DNA of 64,000 nucleotides, taken from NCBI GenBank assembly GCA_963934855.1, contig CAWWAC010000004.1:25108-89107 (forward strand), in the 5' to 3' direction. Under the pieces are notes generated by a model. The model had not been told where the DNA came from. It made no database searches and was given only the letters and a program-made list of their open reading frames with translations. Source of the DNA: MAG-120531 sp963934855 (GTDB lineage: Bacteria > Bacteroidota > Bacteroidia > Flavobacteriales > Flavobacteriaceae). A program made the translations under genes and the position numbers. Of the stretch, positions 17,901 through 26,351 are shown in pieces (within the stretch, counting starts at the first letter, position 1; the number at the start of each line of letters is the position of its first letter).

Positions 17901-18688
17901 TGTGGCAATAGTGCTTTGGCACCTAGCGCACAGTTAAAACCTACAGTTAATAGATCTGAATGGGCAATTGAAATGAGGAATGCTTCTGCGGTCTGTCCAG
18001 ATAAAGTCCTTCCAGAGGCGTCTGTAATAGTACCACTCACCATAATGGGGATTGAAATATTTCTCTGTGTTTTTACTTCTTCAATGGCAAATAAAGCAGC
18101 CTTTGCGTTAAGGGTGTCGAAAACAGTTTCTACTAATAAAATATCTACTCCAGCGTCTAATAATGCTACTACCTGCTCACTGTAAGCTACTTTTAAATCT
18201 TCAAAGCTTACCGCTCTATAACCTGGGTTGTTTACATCTGGAGATAAACTAGCCGTCCTGTTAGTGGGCCCTATACTCCCAGCAACATATCTAGGCCTTG
18301 AAGGATCCTTTGCTGTAAAAGCTGCTGCGGCTTCTAAGGCTATTCTAGTGGCCTCATAATTTAATTCATATACCAGACCCTCCATATGATAGTCCGCCAT
18401 AGCTATGGTGGTACATGAAAAAGTATTGGTTTCTATGATATCGGCTCCTGCGGCCAGATATTTTTCATGAATGGTTTTAATGGCATCTGGCTGTGTGAGG
18501 GTTAATAAGTCATTATTACCTTGTAAAGGGTGTTCCCAATCTTTAAAACGCACTCCCCTATAATCTTCTTCTGAGAACCTATACTCTTGTATCATAGTGC
18601 CCATGGCACCGTCTAAGACTAGTATTCTCTCTTTTAAAAGTTCCTTTATAGGTGTTTTTAGTGGGTATGTCTTTTTGTTATCAGTCAA
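14975..18688 (-). CDS. metH: Cobalamin-dependent methionine synthase
   Basis: Full-length 1237-residue MetH. Domains in order: homocysteine-binding (1-330) with zinc ligands C253, C316 and C317; pterin-binding (about 355-620); the B12 cap and B12-binding module (about 650-900) with KGDVHDIG, where H771 is the lower cobalt ligand; and the SAM-dependent reactivation domain (about 925-1237) with RPAPGYPACPDH (from 1146). Some Bacteroidetes split MetH into two genes; here it is intact. It implies the cell makes or imports cobalamin. Located between the metZ-like gene (11 bp) and metF. Confidence 0.97.
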   Translation of the reverse strand: MTDNKKTYPLKTPIKELLKERILVLDGAMGTMIQEYRFSEEDYRGVRFKDWEHPLQGNNDLLTLTQPDAIKTIHEKYLAAGADIIETNTFSCTTIAMADYHMEGLVYELNYEATRIALEAAAAFTAKDPSRPRYVAGSIGPTNRTASLSPDVNNPGYRAVSFEDLKVAYSEQVVALLDAGVDILLVETVFDTLNAKAALFAIEEVKTQRNISIPIMVSGTITDASGRTLSGQTAEAFLISIAHSDLLTVGFNCALGAKALLPHLEVLAKKGPFGVSAHPNAGLPNAFGGYDESASEMAAQIQQYIDLGLVNIVGGCCGTRPAHIEAIAAIAAKGTPRKILNKALPQMHLSGLEPLILTPEINFVNVGERTNVAGSKIFLRLIKEGSYEQALAVAREQVENGAQIIDINMDDGLIDGKEAMVDFLNLVVAEPDISRVPIMIDSSKWEIIEAGLRVVQGKCVVNSISLKEGEAQFLAQATKIKQYGAAVIIMAFDEVGQADNYKRRIEIAKRSYDLLVQKLDFAPQDIIFDLNVFPVATGMEEHRHNALDFIKATAWVRTHLPYASVSGGVSNVSFSFRGNNPVREAMHSVFLYHAIKAGMNMGIVNPSMLEVYDDIPKDLLAHVEDVILDRRDDATERLLDFAEGFVGTVKESKIDLSWRETPLQDRITRALVKGIDAYIIEDVEEARLAAAAPIHVIEGNLMTGMNVVGDLFGAGKMFLPQVVKSARVMKKAVAYLLPYIEEAKKSQPNYDATASQSAGKILMATVKGDVHDIGKNIVSVVLACNNYEIIDLGVMVPPDKIIAAAKEHQVDVIGLSGLITPSLDEMVFLAAAMEREGFKIPLLIGGATTSKAHTAVKIATQYSQTVVHVNDASRAVTVVGDLLQEESSPAYKAQLKVDYDAFRTQFLSRSKTKEYISLEAARANALQLNFSNKTIKTPNKLGIQIIENQDLNDLVPFIDWTPFFRSWELHGRYPDILTDEVVGPQASDLFKDAQEMLQKIIVEKKFTAKAIFGLFPAHREGADDILVQKDPQHQYVFRTLRQQIKKKEGIAHRALSDYIAPKESEVQDHLGVFCVTAGFGSEEMANSYQTALDDYNSIMVKALADRLAEAFAECLHLEVRKEHWGYAVDETLDNAALISEGYKGIRPAPGYPACPDHLEKQTIWELLKVEKEIGVSLTDSLAMWPASSVSGYYFAHPEATYFGVGKMTQDQLEDFATRKNIDLATAKKWLAPNLADY

Positions 18689-18699
18689 AATAATATATT

Positions 18700-19881
18700 T
18701 TATAAAGTGGCTTTTTCTATAGCCTGCGCTACATCTGCCATAATATCTTTTATGTTTTCTAATCCTACAGAAACTCTAATGAGCCCGTCAGAAATGCCCG
18801 CGTTGATGCGTTCTTCTGGGCTTAATTTAGCGTGGGTGGTACTGGCTGGGTGTGTGACAATACTTCTTGAGTCTCCTAGATTAGCAGAGAGTGAAAGCAT
18901 TTGAATACTGTTAAAAAAGATTTTCCCAGCTTCTAAGCCTCCTGCTATTTCAAAGGCAACTACTGCCCCTCCCGCTTTCATTTGCTTTATGGCCACGGCA
19001 TACATTGGGTGTGATTTTAAAAATGGATACTTTACCATGCTTACTTTTTCATGACTTTCTAGAAAAGTAGCCAATGCCAAAGCGTTTTCACAGTGGCGGT
19101 CTACTCTAACCGCTAAGGTTTCTAAACTCTTGGAAAGTACCCAAGCGTTAAAAGGAGACATGGCAGGACCAGATATTCTAGAAAACCGATATATTTTCTC
19201 TATAAGATCTGCGTAGCCCACCGTTATACCGCCTAAAACCCTTCCTTGGCCGTCTATGAGTTTGGTTGCAGAATGCACCACTAAATGAGCGCCAAATACA
19301 ATAGGCTGCTGCAAATAAGGAGAGGCAAAACAATTATCTACTATGAGAATTAAACCATGTTTTTCTGCAATATTTCCAAGCATTTCAAGGTCTAATACGT
19401 CTACTGCAGGGTTGGTAGGTGACTCTACGTAAATAACTTTTGTATTGGGTTTTATGAGGGCCTCTATTTCAGAGGCCGATGCTCTTATGTGAAATAAGTC
19501 TGTACTAATCTGCCATTTTGGGAAAAAATTGGTGTACAAACTAAGAGTAGAGCCAAATACACTTGCACAGGAAAGGATGTGGTCTCCACTTTCTAAGAGA
19601 GCAGCAAAAGTACTGTATACAGCAGCCATGCCTGAGGCAAAAGCAAAACCTGCTTCTGCTTTTTCCATGCTACAAATTTTCTCAATAAGCTCTGAGGTAT
19701 TAGGATTTGCATATCTGGAATAGATATTTCTTTGTTTTTCTTCTGCAAAAGAAGCCCGCATATCTTCTGCATCCTGAAAAACAAAACTAGACGTCAAGTA
19801 CAGTGGGGTTGAATGTTCCAAGTTTTTAGAACGCTGCATTTGCATTCTAATGGCATTGGTTTCAAATTCATATGCGTCCAT
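18700..19881 (-). CDS. PLP-dependent trans-sulfuration enzyme, O-succinyl/acetylhomoserine sulfhydrylase type
   Basis: Cys/Met-metabolism PLP enzyme of 393 residues. The PLP lysine is in VVHSATKLIDGQGRVLGG; the GQGRVLGG stretch after the lysine resembles MetZ (O-succinylhomoserine sulfhydrylase) more than MetB/MetC. In this operon the acyl donor is probably O-acetylhomoserine made by the MetX-like domain next door. Exact reaction (direct sulfhydrylation or cystathionine chemistry) cannot be fixed from sequence. Ends 11 bp before metH and starts 21 bp after the fusion gene. Confidence 0.82.
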   Translation of the reverse strand: MDAYEFETNAIRMQMQRSKNLEHSTPLYLTSSFVFQDAEDMRASFAEEKQRNIYSRYANPNTSELIEKICSMEKAEAGFAFASGMAAVYSTFAALLESGDHILSCASVFGSTLSLYTNFFPKWQISTDLFHIRASASEIEALIKPNTKVIYVESPTNPAVDVLDLEMLGNIAEKHGLILIVDNCFASPYLQQPIVFGAHLVVHSATKLIDGQGRVLGGITVGYADLIEKIYRFSRISGPAMSPFNAWVLSKSLETLAVRVDRHCENALALATFLESHEKVSMVKYPFLKSHPMYAVAIKQMKAGGAVVAFEIAGGLEAGKIFFNSIQMLSLSANLGDSRSIVTHPASTTHAKLSPEERINAGISDGLIRVSVGLENIKDIMADVAQAIEKATL

Positions 19882-19902
19882 TTTTCTTCTTTTTAAGTGG
19901 TC

Positions 19903-22900
19903 CTAATTCTTTTCCACAATTCTTAAAATATCTCCAAAAACACCCCTAGCTGTTACGGAAGCTCCTGCACCAGCACCCTGAATAACAATGGGCTGGTTTC
20001 CATAAGATTCTGTGTATATTTCTATAATAGAATCCGCACCCTTTACTTGGCCCAAGGAACTATCTCCAGCAACAGATATTAATTGGGCCTTTAAACACCC
20101 TTTTTCTTGCTGTAAATCCCCATTTAAAATCCCTATATATCTCAGGACATGTCTTGGGGCTTGTTTGGCTTTTATTTCTGCAAATATAGCATCTAATTTA
20201 GATATTTCTGTCAAGAAGACTGTGGCATCTAGGCTGCGTAAAGATTCTGGAATAAGATTGTCAATAACTACTTCAGAAAATTCATTAATAAGGTCTAACT
20301 CTCTGGCTAAAATCAGAAGCTTTCTACCCACGTCATTCCCACTTAAGTCTTCTCTTGGGTCTGGCTCTGTATACCCTTTAGAAAGGGCTTCCCTAACTAC
20401 TTCAGAAAAAGGCTTATCTGAGTCTGAAAAGGTATTAAATATATAACTGAGTGAGCCTGAAAACACTCCCTTAATTTGGGTGATATTCTCTCCAGACAAA
20501 TGCAGTAATTTAATAGTATCTATAAGGGGTAAGCCAGCTCCAACATTAGTTTCATAAAGGTATTGTTTCTGAAACTTTACCAACTGTTCACGCAGTGCTC
20601 TGTATGATTTGTAGGACAAGGTATTGGCTATTTTATTAGAAGATACCAAATCAAAACCATGAGCTACAAAATGAGCGTAGTTTGCTGCAAATGAAGCACT
20701 AGCGGTATTGTCTACCAATATTAAATTTTCTAAATGATGGATTTGGGCATAGTTACACAATACTTCTACATCTGAATACTGTTCTGAAACAGCCAATTCT
20801 GAACGCCAGTCTGAAGTGGAAACTACTGCATTAGATTCTGATATAGATGCCGTTGCAGAAGTTAAAGTTATTTCAGTGGTGTCTGTTGCAATTTTGCCAA
20901 TCCCGCCAGCATTTAGTAACATTACTTTAGAGTTAGCCAAAGCAAATACTTGTAGCTTAATCCCTTTTCTCTCTTCTATTTGAGGTGCAGCCTTTAATAT
21001 CTGATCTACCAAAGCGGCGCCCACCTGTCCTACTCCAAATACAGCTATATTTACTTTTTTAGCCTGCCCAAATATTTGGGCATGCATAATATTGAGCGCC
21101 TTGTTTAAGTCTTTTTTATGCAAGACCAATGAGACGTTTTTACCCGTCACCGTATTGTTAAATAAAAGCGGCACAATCTGGTTTTTAATGAGCGCATTAT
21201 AAGGCTTGTGAAAAGAACTCAAATCTTGTCCTACAATAGAAATAACAGACACCTGGTCTACTGCATAGATCCTATTGATGTCTTGGGCGTAAAAATCTTG
21301 TTCAAATTCACGTTCTAAGGACACCACAGCTTCTGTGGCGTCCTTGGCATCTACCACTAAACCAATCCCTCTTTCAGAAGATCCCTGTGAAATGATACTC
21401 ACACTAATATTAGCGTTTCCTAAAGTCTTAAAAATTCTGGCATCTACCCCTGCTTTTCCTAAAAGCCCTCTACCTTCAATGGTAATTAAACTCACAGATT
21501 CTATAAGAGACAGAGATTTTATTCCTTCTTTAGTAGGTGTAGCGCTTATTAAAGTGCCCTCATTTTCTGCCTTAAAAGTATTGAGAATTCTCAGTGGAAT
21601 GTTTTTTTCAATAAGCGGTATAATGGTCTTGGCGTGTAAAATAGTAGCTCCAAAATTGGCCAACTCATTGGCTTCAGAATATGATAGCGCAGCAATTTTT
21701 TGTGCTTCTGGGACTAAACTTGGATTGGCCGTATAAATACCGTCTACATGGGTATAATTTTGCAATTCACCCGCCTCTAGAAAATTAGCCAATAGGGCAG
21801 CAGAGTAGTTGCTTCCGTTTCGCCCCAGCGTAGTGGTCTCTCCTAAAGCGGTTCCTCCTATAAAACCTGTAAACACAGGAACAACATCCTTTGGCAGCGA
21901 ATCATAGGCAACCCTTACCTGCTGTTTAGAAATGACTTCTTGAACTTGAGCGTTCCCAAATTGGTTATTAGTTCTAATAAGGGTTCTGCTGTCTAATAGC
22001 TGAGCATTTACACCCTTTTTCTCTAATAAATACACCAAGGTCTTAGCAGAAATGATTTCGCCAAACGCCAATACCTGGTCCTTGATTTTAAGGCTGTAGT
22101 CTTTTGTAAGAGCAACCCCTACTAAGATTTGGCTAAGTTGTTCAAAATATGGTGCCAAGATAGGTTCACGGAGAGGGGTGGTTTGTTGGGCTTTGAAAAA
22201 GTCTAGGGCAGGGAGGTAGTCCTGGCCTTGGGCCGCTAGGTCTAACAAACACTCTAATTGGTCTGTGGCATTGTCTCTAGCAGACACCACCACAGCAATA
22301 GGTTGCTGCTCAGATTTCTTTTTCGCAATAATCTCACAGACCTTTTCTATCCCTTCTCCATTGGCCAGAGACTTCCCACCAAATTTTAAAACCTGCACTT
22401 TTTTAAGGGCCCATGCTGGGGTAAATATACCTACTAATAAAATTTCTAACTGTTCAAACTCTAACAAAAAAGCATCGTGCCCGTGGAGAGATCTTATTTC
22501 TCCATAGGTCACATTAGACTGTGATTGTGCCAACTGCCTAAAGGTATCTTTGTTTTCAGAAGCAGTAAAAAATAAGTCAGAATCTACCCCAATAATATGA
22601 ATGTGGGTGTCACTTTCCTGTAATTTTTTAAAGGCCTCTGGGCCATTTCTGGTTATGTCTATGGAACGTAATAATTGATTTACTAGTTTATATGCAGATA
22701 GCTGAAAACGCGCTTGCAATTTTTCTCCGTGATGGGTAAGCCAACTCTCTACATTAAACACTTGCAAAGCCTCATTAGTACTTCTATTAAACTTTTGATT
22801 AAAAGACTCAGGCGTTCTATAGCAGAGCATGGCGTGCATACGAGCGTCATGAACTGGCTGCTTAGAGTTTAATAAAAATTGTTCTTGAATTTGGCAGTTG

Positions 22901-23376
22901 GCAATGAGCCAATCTGTAGATTTCCAATCAGAGGCCACCGGAATAAGGTGCTGTGTAATTTGGGGATTAAAAGCAGCCATCTCCCAGGCAATACCTCCTC
23001 CTAAGGAACCGCCAATAATAGCAAATAATTTAGGGATTTTTAAAATCTCAAGCCCTTCAAGAAATATTTTTGCTATATCTCCCGCTACAAAATTCTTATA
23101 GTTTTCAATAACAAAGCCATCATAGCCATTTCCCGGAACATTAAATGCCAAAACAGCGTACCGCTCCGTATCTATGCATTTTCCCGCTCCAATAAGTGCA
23201 CTCCACCAGCCACCAGCACCAGCCACATTAGAGTTTCCAGTAAGCGCATGGTTCACCAACACTACTGGAGCACTGTCTAAAGGAAGCCCAAAATGCTCAT
23301 AAGTGAGTGCAATGTCTACTGTATAACTGGAAAGGGTCTGGTATCCTTTTATTTGAATGGTTTTCATAAGAGTCAT
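19903..23376 (-). CDS. Trifunctional fusion: MetX-like homoserine acyltransferase + aspartokinase + homoserine dehydrogenase
   Basis: A 1157-residue protein with three enzymes in one chain. Residues 1 to about 320 are an alpha/beta-hydrolase of the MetX type: NHALTGNSN, nucleophile S124 in GGSLGGG, Asp267, and H300 in GHDAFLLE. Residues about 326-610 are aspartokinase (KFGGKSLANG, TTTLGRNGSNYSA), then ACT domains (about 620-770). Residues about 774-1157 are homoserine dehydrogenase (VFGVGQVGAAL, GVFSGSLSYIFN, GYTEPDPREDLSGNDVGRK). Together they cover the aspartate-to-acylhomoserine route except Asd, which is not in the window. An alternative start lies 9 nt downstream. It sits behind the SAM-I riboswitch. 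Confidence 0.9.
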   Translation of the reverse strand: MTLMKTIQIKGYQTLSSYTVDIALTYEHFGLPLDSAPVVLVNHALTGNSNVAGAGGWWSALIGAGKCIDTERYAVLAFNVPGNGYDGFVIENYKNFVAGDIAKIFLEGLEILKIPKLFAIIGGSLGGGIAWEMAAFNPQITQHLIPVASDWKSTDWLIANCQIQEQFLLNSKQPVHDARMHAMLCYRTPESFNQKFNRSTNEALQVFNVESWLTHHGEKLQARFQLSAYKLVNQLLRSIDITRNGPEAFKKLQESDTHIHIIGVDSDLFFTASENKDTFRQLAQSQSNVTYGEIRSLHGHDAFLLEFEQLEILLVGIFTPAWALKKVQVLKFGGKSLANGEGIEKVCEIIAKKKSEQQPIAVVVSARDNATDQLECLLDLAAQGQDYLPALDFFKAQQTTPLREPILAPYFEQLSQILVGVALTKDYSLKIKDQVLAFGEIISAKTLVYLLEKKGVNAQLLDSRTLIRTNNQFGNAQVQEVISKQQVRVAYDSLPKDVVPVFTGFIGGTALGETTTLGRNGSNYSAALLANFLEAGELQNYTHVDGIYTANPSLVPEAQKIAALSYSEANELANFGATILHAKTIIPLIEKNIPLRILNTFKAENEGTLISATPTKEGIKSLSLIESVSLITIEGRGLLGKAGVDARIFKTLGNANISVSIISQGSSERGIGLVVDAKDATEAVVSLEREFEQDFYAQDINRIYAVDQVSVISIVGQDLSSFHKPYNALIKNQIVPLLFNNTVTGKNVSLVLHKKDLNKALNIMHAQIFGQAKKVNIAVFGVGQVGAALVDQILKAAPQIEERKGIKLQVFALANSKVMLLNAGGIGKIATDTTEITLTSATASISESNAVVSTSDWRSELAVSEQYSDVEVLCNYAQIHHLENLILVDNTASASFAANYAHFVAHGFDLVSSNKIANTLSYKSYRALREQLVKFQKQYLYETNVGAGLPLIDTIKLLHLSGENITQIKGVFSGSLSYIFNTFSDSDKPFSEVVREALSKGYTEPDPREDLSGNDVGRKLLILARELDLINEFSEVVIDNLIPESLRSLDATVFLTEISKLDAIFAEIKAKQAPRHVLRYIGILNGDLQQEKGCLKAQLISVAGDSSLGQVKGADSIIEIYTESYGNQPIVIQGAGAGASVTARGVFGDILRIVEKN

Positions 23377-23409
23377 TTAAGCGGCAAGCAAAAACTTGCC
23401 ACATGAATA

Positions 23410-24711
23410 TTAAGCTAAAATATTTTCTTTAATAGCAGCAAAAACAGAAGTTAGGTCTGCTTTTAAATCTTCAATAGATTCTAACCCAACGGACAATCTA
23501 ATGAGATCTTCTGTAACTCCAGTAGCTATTTGAGCCTCTGGGGACAATTGCTGATGGGTGGTGCTGGCTGGGTGTATAATAAGAGATTTACTATCTCCAA
23601 TATTGGCTAGTAAGGAAAATAACTGGGTTTTATTAGCTACTTTTTTAGCAGATTCAAACCCCCCTTTTACTCCAAAAGTAACAATTCCACTCTGGCCATT
23701 AGGCAGGTATTCCTGTGCTTTGTCATAATATGGACTTGATTTTAAACCGGGATAGTTTACCCATGAAACCAATTCTTGCTTTTCTAACCATTTGGCCAAG
23801 GCCAGGGCATTTTCTGAATGCTTAGCTATTCTAATAGACAGGGTTTCTAAGCCTTGAATAATCTGAAAAGCATTGAATGGGCTTATGGCCGCTCCGTAAT
23901 CTCTAAGGCCTTCTATTCTCAGTTTGGCAATAAAGGCAGCTTCCCCTAATACCTCGTGGTAAATAAGTCCGTGATAACCAGCAGAGGGCTCCGTAAACTC
24001 CGGAAACTTTCCGCTACTCCAATCAAAGGTGCCTGCATCTATGACAGCACCTCCCAAAGCCGTTCCGTTTCCATTTATAAATTTAGTTAGGGAATGAATG
24101 ACAATATTTGCTCCATAAGCAATAGGGTTTAATAAGGCCGGTGTGGCTACTGTATTGTCTACAATAAAAGGCACTTTGGCTTTTTTAGCAACCCCAGCAA
24201 TGGCTTTTAAATCCAATACATCTAATTTTGGGTTTCCCAAAGATTCTACAAAAAAGGCCCTGGTATTTTCTTGCAATGCAGCTTCAAAATGAGCAGGCTC
24301 AGAAGGGTCCACAAAGGTGGTGGTGATCCCTAATCTAGGCAGGGTCACATTTAAAAGATTATAAGTGCCTCCATACAAACTGCTAGAAGCTACAATATGG
24401 TCTCCCGCCTTTAAAAGCACCAATAAAGAAGTGGCAATAGCAGCAGTACCAGAAGCAGTTACCACAGCAGCAATTCCTCCTTCTAGTGCCGCCAATCGTT
24501 TTTCTAAAATATCGTTGGTAGGGTTGTTAATTCTGGTGTAAATATTTCCAGGTTCTGCCAAGGCAAAAAGATTGGCGGCGTGTTCTGCACTTTCAAAAAC
24601 GTAGGCCGTAGTTTGGTAAATAGGTACTGCTCTTGTTCCTGCGGTTGTTTTTGGATCATGCCCAGCGTGCAGGGCATTGGTAGCAAATTGTTTGTTGTTT
24701 TCTGTACTCAT
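23410..24711 (-). CDS. O-acetylhomoserine aminocarboxypropyltransferase (sulfhydrylase)
   Basis: A 433-residue PLP enzyme of the MetY type that makes homocysteine from O-acetylhomoserine and sulfide. The start MSTENNKQFATNALHAGHDP and the PLP site VIHSLTKFINGNGTALGG are typical, and the length fits MetY rather than the about 390-residue MetB/MetZ group. First gene after the SAM-I riboswitch. With the MetZ-like gene downstream, the operon holds two paralogous enzymes of this superfamily (clearly different sequences), so they probably differ in donor or sulfur source. Confidence 0.92.
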   Translation of the reverse strand: MSTENNKQFATNALHAGHDPKTTAGTRAVPIYQTTAYVFESAEHAANLFALAEPGNIYTRINNPTNDILEKRLAALEGGIAAVVTASGTAAIATSLLVLLKAGDHIVASSSLYGGTYNLLNVTLPRLGITTTFVDPSEPAHFEAALQENTRAFFVESLGNPKLDVLDLKAIAGVAKKAKVPFIVDNTVATPALLNPIAYGANIVIHSLTKFINGNGTALGGAVIDAGTFDWSSGKFPEFTEPSAGYHGLIYHEVLGEAAFIAKLRIEGLRDYGAAISPFNAFQIIQGLETLSIRIAKHSENALALAKWLEKQELVSWVNYPGLKSSPYYDKAQEYLPNGQSGIVTFGVKGGFESAKKVANKTQLFSLLANIGDSKSLIIHPASTTHQQLSPEAQIATGVTEDLIRLSVGLESIEDLKADLTSVFAAIKENILA

Positions 24712-24754
24712 GATTTTTGTTTTTAATGTTAAAAAAATAATTAAAAAGCCAAAC

Positions 24755-24779
24755 CCATCTAGTATCGCAACTAGAATGG
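24755..24779 (-). promoter_or_regulatory. Extra hairpin in the metY-like 5' UTR
   Basis: On the minus strand CCAT-T-CTAGT, loop TGCGAT, ACTAG-ATGG forms a 9-bp stem with one bulged T. It lies between the riboswitch terminator and the start codon. A T-rich run follows after 8 nt (GTTTGGC then TTTTT), so it may be a second, weaker termination step or an RNA-stability element. Confidence 0.45.
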
Positions 24780-24796
24780 TAAAAATCGAAAAAGTT

Positions 24797-24834
24797 AAAA
24801 AAGAAAGTGTGGCTTACAGGCAGTAAGCCTTCAC
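24797..24834 (-). terminator. Expression-platform terminator of the SAM-I riboswitch
   Basis: Minus-strand hairpin GTG-aa-GGCTTAC (24834-24823), loop TGCCT, GTAAGCC-a-CAC (24817-24807), followed by TTTCTTTTTT. It starts directly after the P1 3' strand of the aptamer, the normal layout for a transcriptional OFF switch. Confidence 0.88.
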
Positions 24835-24938
24835 GTTATCTATTCCCTTAAAATAGGATAGAATGTAGCACCTTCATTGCAAATGCAAAGGGTTGCTAAG
24901 GCTTCATAGGGTCTAATCCCTCCGCCTTTCTTGATAAC
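24835..24938 (-). ncRNA. SAM-I (S-box) riboswitch
   Basis: A 104-nt aptamer on the minus strand. P1 is GUUAUC (24938-24933) with GAUAAC (24840-24835). The conserved core is present: AAGAAAGGCGGAGGGA, then GACCCUAUGAAGCCUUAGCAACC containing the kink-turn and pseudoknot segments, then the GGUGCUACAUUCUAUCC block and AGAUAAC. It precedes the metY-like, fusion, metZ-like, metH, metF operon and is followed by a terminator. High SAM should therefore switch the operon off. Confidence 0.95.
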
Positions 24939-24967
24939 TATTCAATAAATGTTTGAACTTAAGATCT

Positions 24968-24975
24968 CAAATATA
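24968..24975 (-). promoter_or_regulatory. -7 promoter element of the met operon
   Basis: TATATTTG on the minus strand is a perfect TAnnTTTG -7 box, 29 nt upstream of the riboswitch P1. No good TTG -33 partner is seen at the expected distance. Confidence 0.5.
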
Positions 24976-25013
24976 GGGCTTGAAATTTAAAATGCCTCCC
25001 CCTTAAAAATTTA

Positions 25014-26270
25014 TCACAAACCAAAGGCTTTTTGTACCTCAGACACCTTGTCTAACTGTTCCCACGTAAATAGTGTCACTTCTCTCTCTATACGGCCGTT
25101 GTATGGAGACTCAAAAACTTTAGTCACTTTACGCGGAGTCCTTCCCATATGACCGTAGGCAGCTGTTTCAAAATATATAGGATTGCGCAGCTGCAATCGC
25201 TCTTCAATAGCATGCGGGCGCATATCAAAAATTTCTAATACTTTCTTTGCTATTTCTCCGTCTGTAAGGCCTGTGGCAGATGTTCCATAGGTATTTACAT
25301 AAAGAGACGTGGGTGCTACTACCCCTATGGCATAACTAATCTGTACTAAAATTTCAGAGGCCACTCCTGCCGCTACTAGATTTTTAGCAGCATGTCTAGC
25401 TGCATAGGCAGCAGAACGGTCTACCTTAGAAGGGTCTTTGCCACTAAAAGCACCCCCTCCGTGGGCGCCTTTACCCCCGTAAGTGTCTACAATAATTTTT
25501 CTTCCCGTTAGCCCAGTGTCTCCATGGGGACCCCCAATAACAAATTTACCTGTAGGATTAATATAATAAGTAATCTCCTTATTAAAAAGGTCTTGTACAT
25601 GGGTTGGAAACAGCACTACTACCCTTGGAATGAGTTTTTCAATGAGGTCTTTTTTAATAGTGGCCAACATGGCGTTGTCATCTGCTAAGAAAGGATCATG
25701 CTGAGTAGAAATTACTATGGTGTCTATACGCTGCGGCACATTTTCATCTGAATATTCAATGGTGACCTGAGACTTGGCATCTGGTCTTAAATAGGAAATA
25801 TCAGTGTCTTCTCTTCTCATTTTAGCCAATTCCTCTAAAATTTTATGAGAAATATCTAAGGCCAAGGGCATATAATTTTCAGTTTCCTTAGTGGCGTAGC
25901 CAAACATCATTCCTTGGTCTCCAGCTCCCTGCTCTTCTTTAGAACCACGGTCTACTCCTTGGTTAATATCTTGAGACTGCTCGTGAATAAGTGAAATAAC
26001 CCCACAAGAATCTCCACTAAACTGGTATGCCCCTTTGGTGTAACCAATTTTATTGACCACATCTCTTGCTATCTGCTGCACATCTAAATAAGTACCGCTT
26101 TTAACCTCTCCTGCCAATATGACCTGACCTGTGGTTACTAGGGTTTCACAAGCTACTTTACTCTGTGGGTCAAAGGCTAGGAAATTATCTAATAAAGCGT
26201 CTGAAATTTGATCTGCAATTTTATCTGGATGCCCTTCACTAACAGATTCTGATGTAAATAAATATGACAT
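25014..26270 (-). CDS. metK: S-adenosylmethionine synthetase
   Basis: Makes SAM from methionine and ATP. The 418-residue protein has GHPDKIADQISDALLD near the N-terminus, GAGDQGMMFGYAT, and GGAFSGKDPSKVDRSAAY further on, with the longer C-terminus usual in Bacteroidetes. It stands alone between two regulated leaders: the SAM-I unit starts just downstream and a SAM-II-like RNA lies upstream at 26352-26421. It is thus the producer of the ligand sensed on both sides. Confidence 0.97.
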   Translation of the reverse strand: MSYLFTSESVSEGHPDKIADQISDALLDNFLAFDPQSKVACETLVTTGQVILAGEVKSGTYLDVQQIARDVVNKIGYTKGAYQFSGDSCGVISLIHEQSQDINQGVDRGSKEEQGAGDQGMMFGYATKETENYMPLALDISHKILEELAKMRREDTDISYLRPDAKSQVTIEYSDENVPQRIDTIVISTQHDPFLADDNAMLATIKKDLIEKLIPRVVVLFPTHVQDLFNKEITYYINPTGKFVIGGPHGDTGLTGRKIIVDTYGGKGAHGGGAFSGKDPSKVDRSAAYAARHAAKNLVAAGVASEILVQISYAIGVVAPTSLYVNTYGTSATGLTDGEIAKKVLEIFDMRPHAIEERLQLRNPIYFETAAYGHMGRTPRKVTKVFESPYNGRIEREVTLFTWEQLDKVSEVQKAFGL

Positions 26271-26351
26271 AACTCAATTTTTTAATTTGGTTACGAATCA
26301 GATCTGACTATATTTTGTGGCTTTTTCACAGTACAGTATATACCGCAAACT

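Noticed and set aside
20012..20446. 144-codon plus-strand frame inside the metX-thrA fusion
   Set aside because: Antisense to a conserved homoserine dehydrogenase domain and without any motif; shadow frame.
26280..26350. Terminator between the SAM-II candidate and metK
   Set aside because: Only 3-4-bp stems (for example TGTG/CACA) and a short TCAGATCTGA palindrome were found, none followed by T residues.
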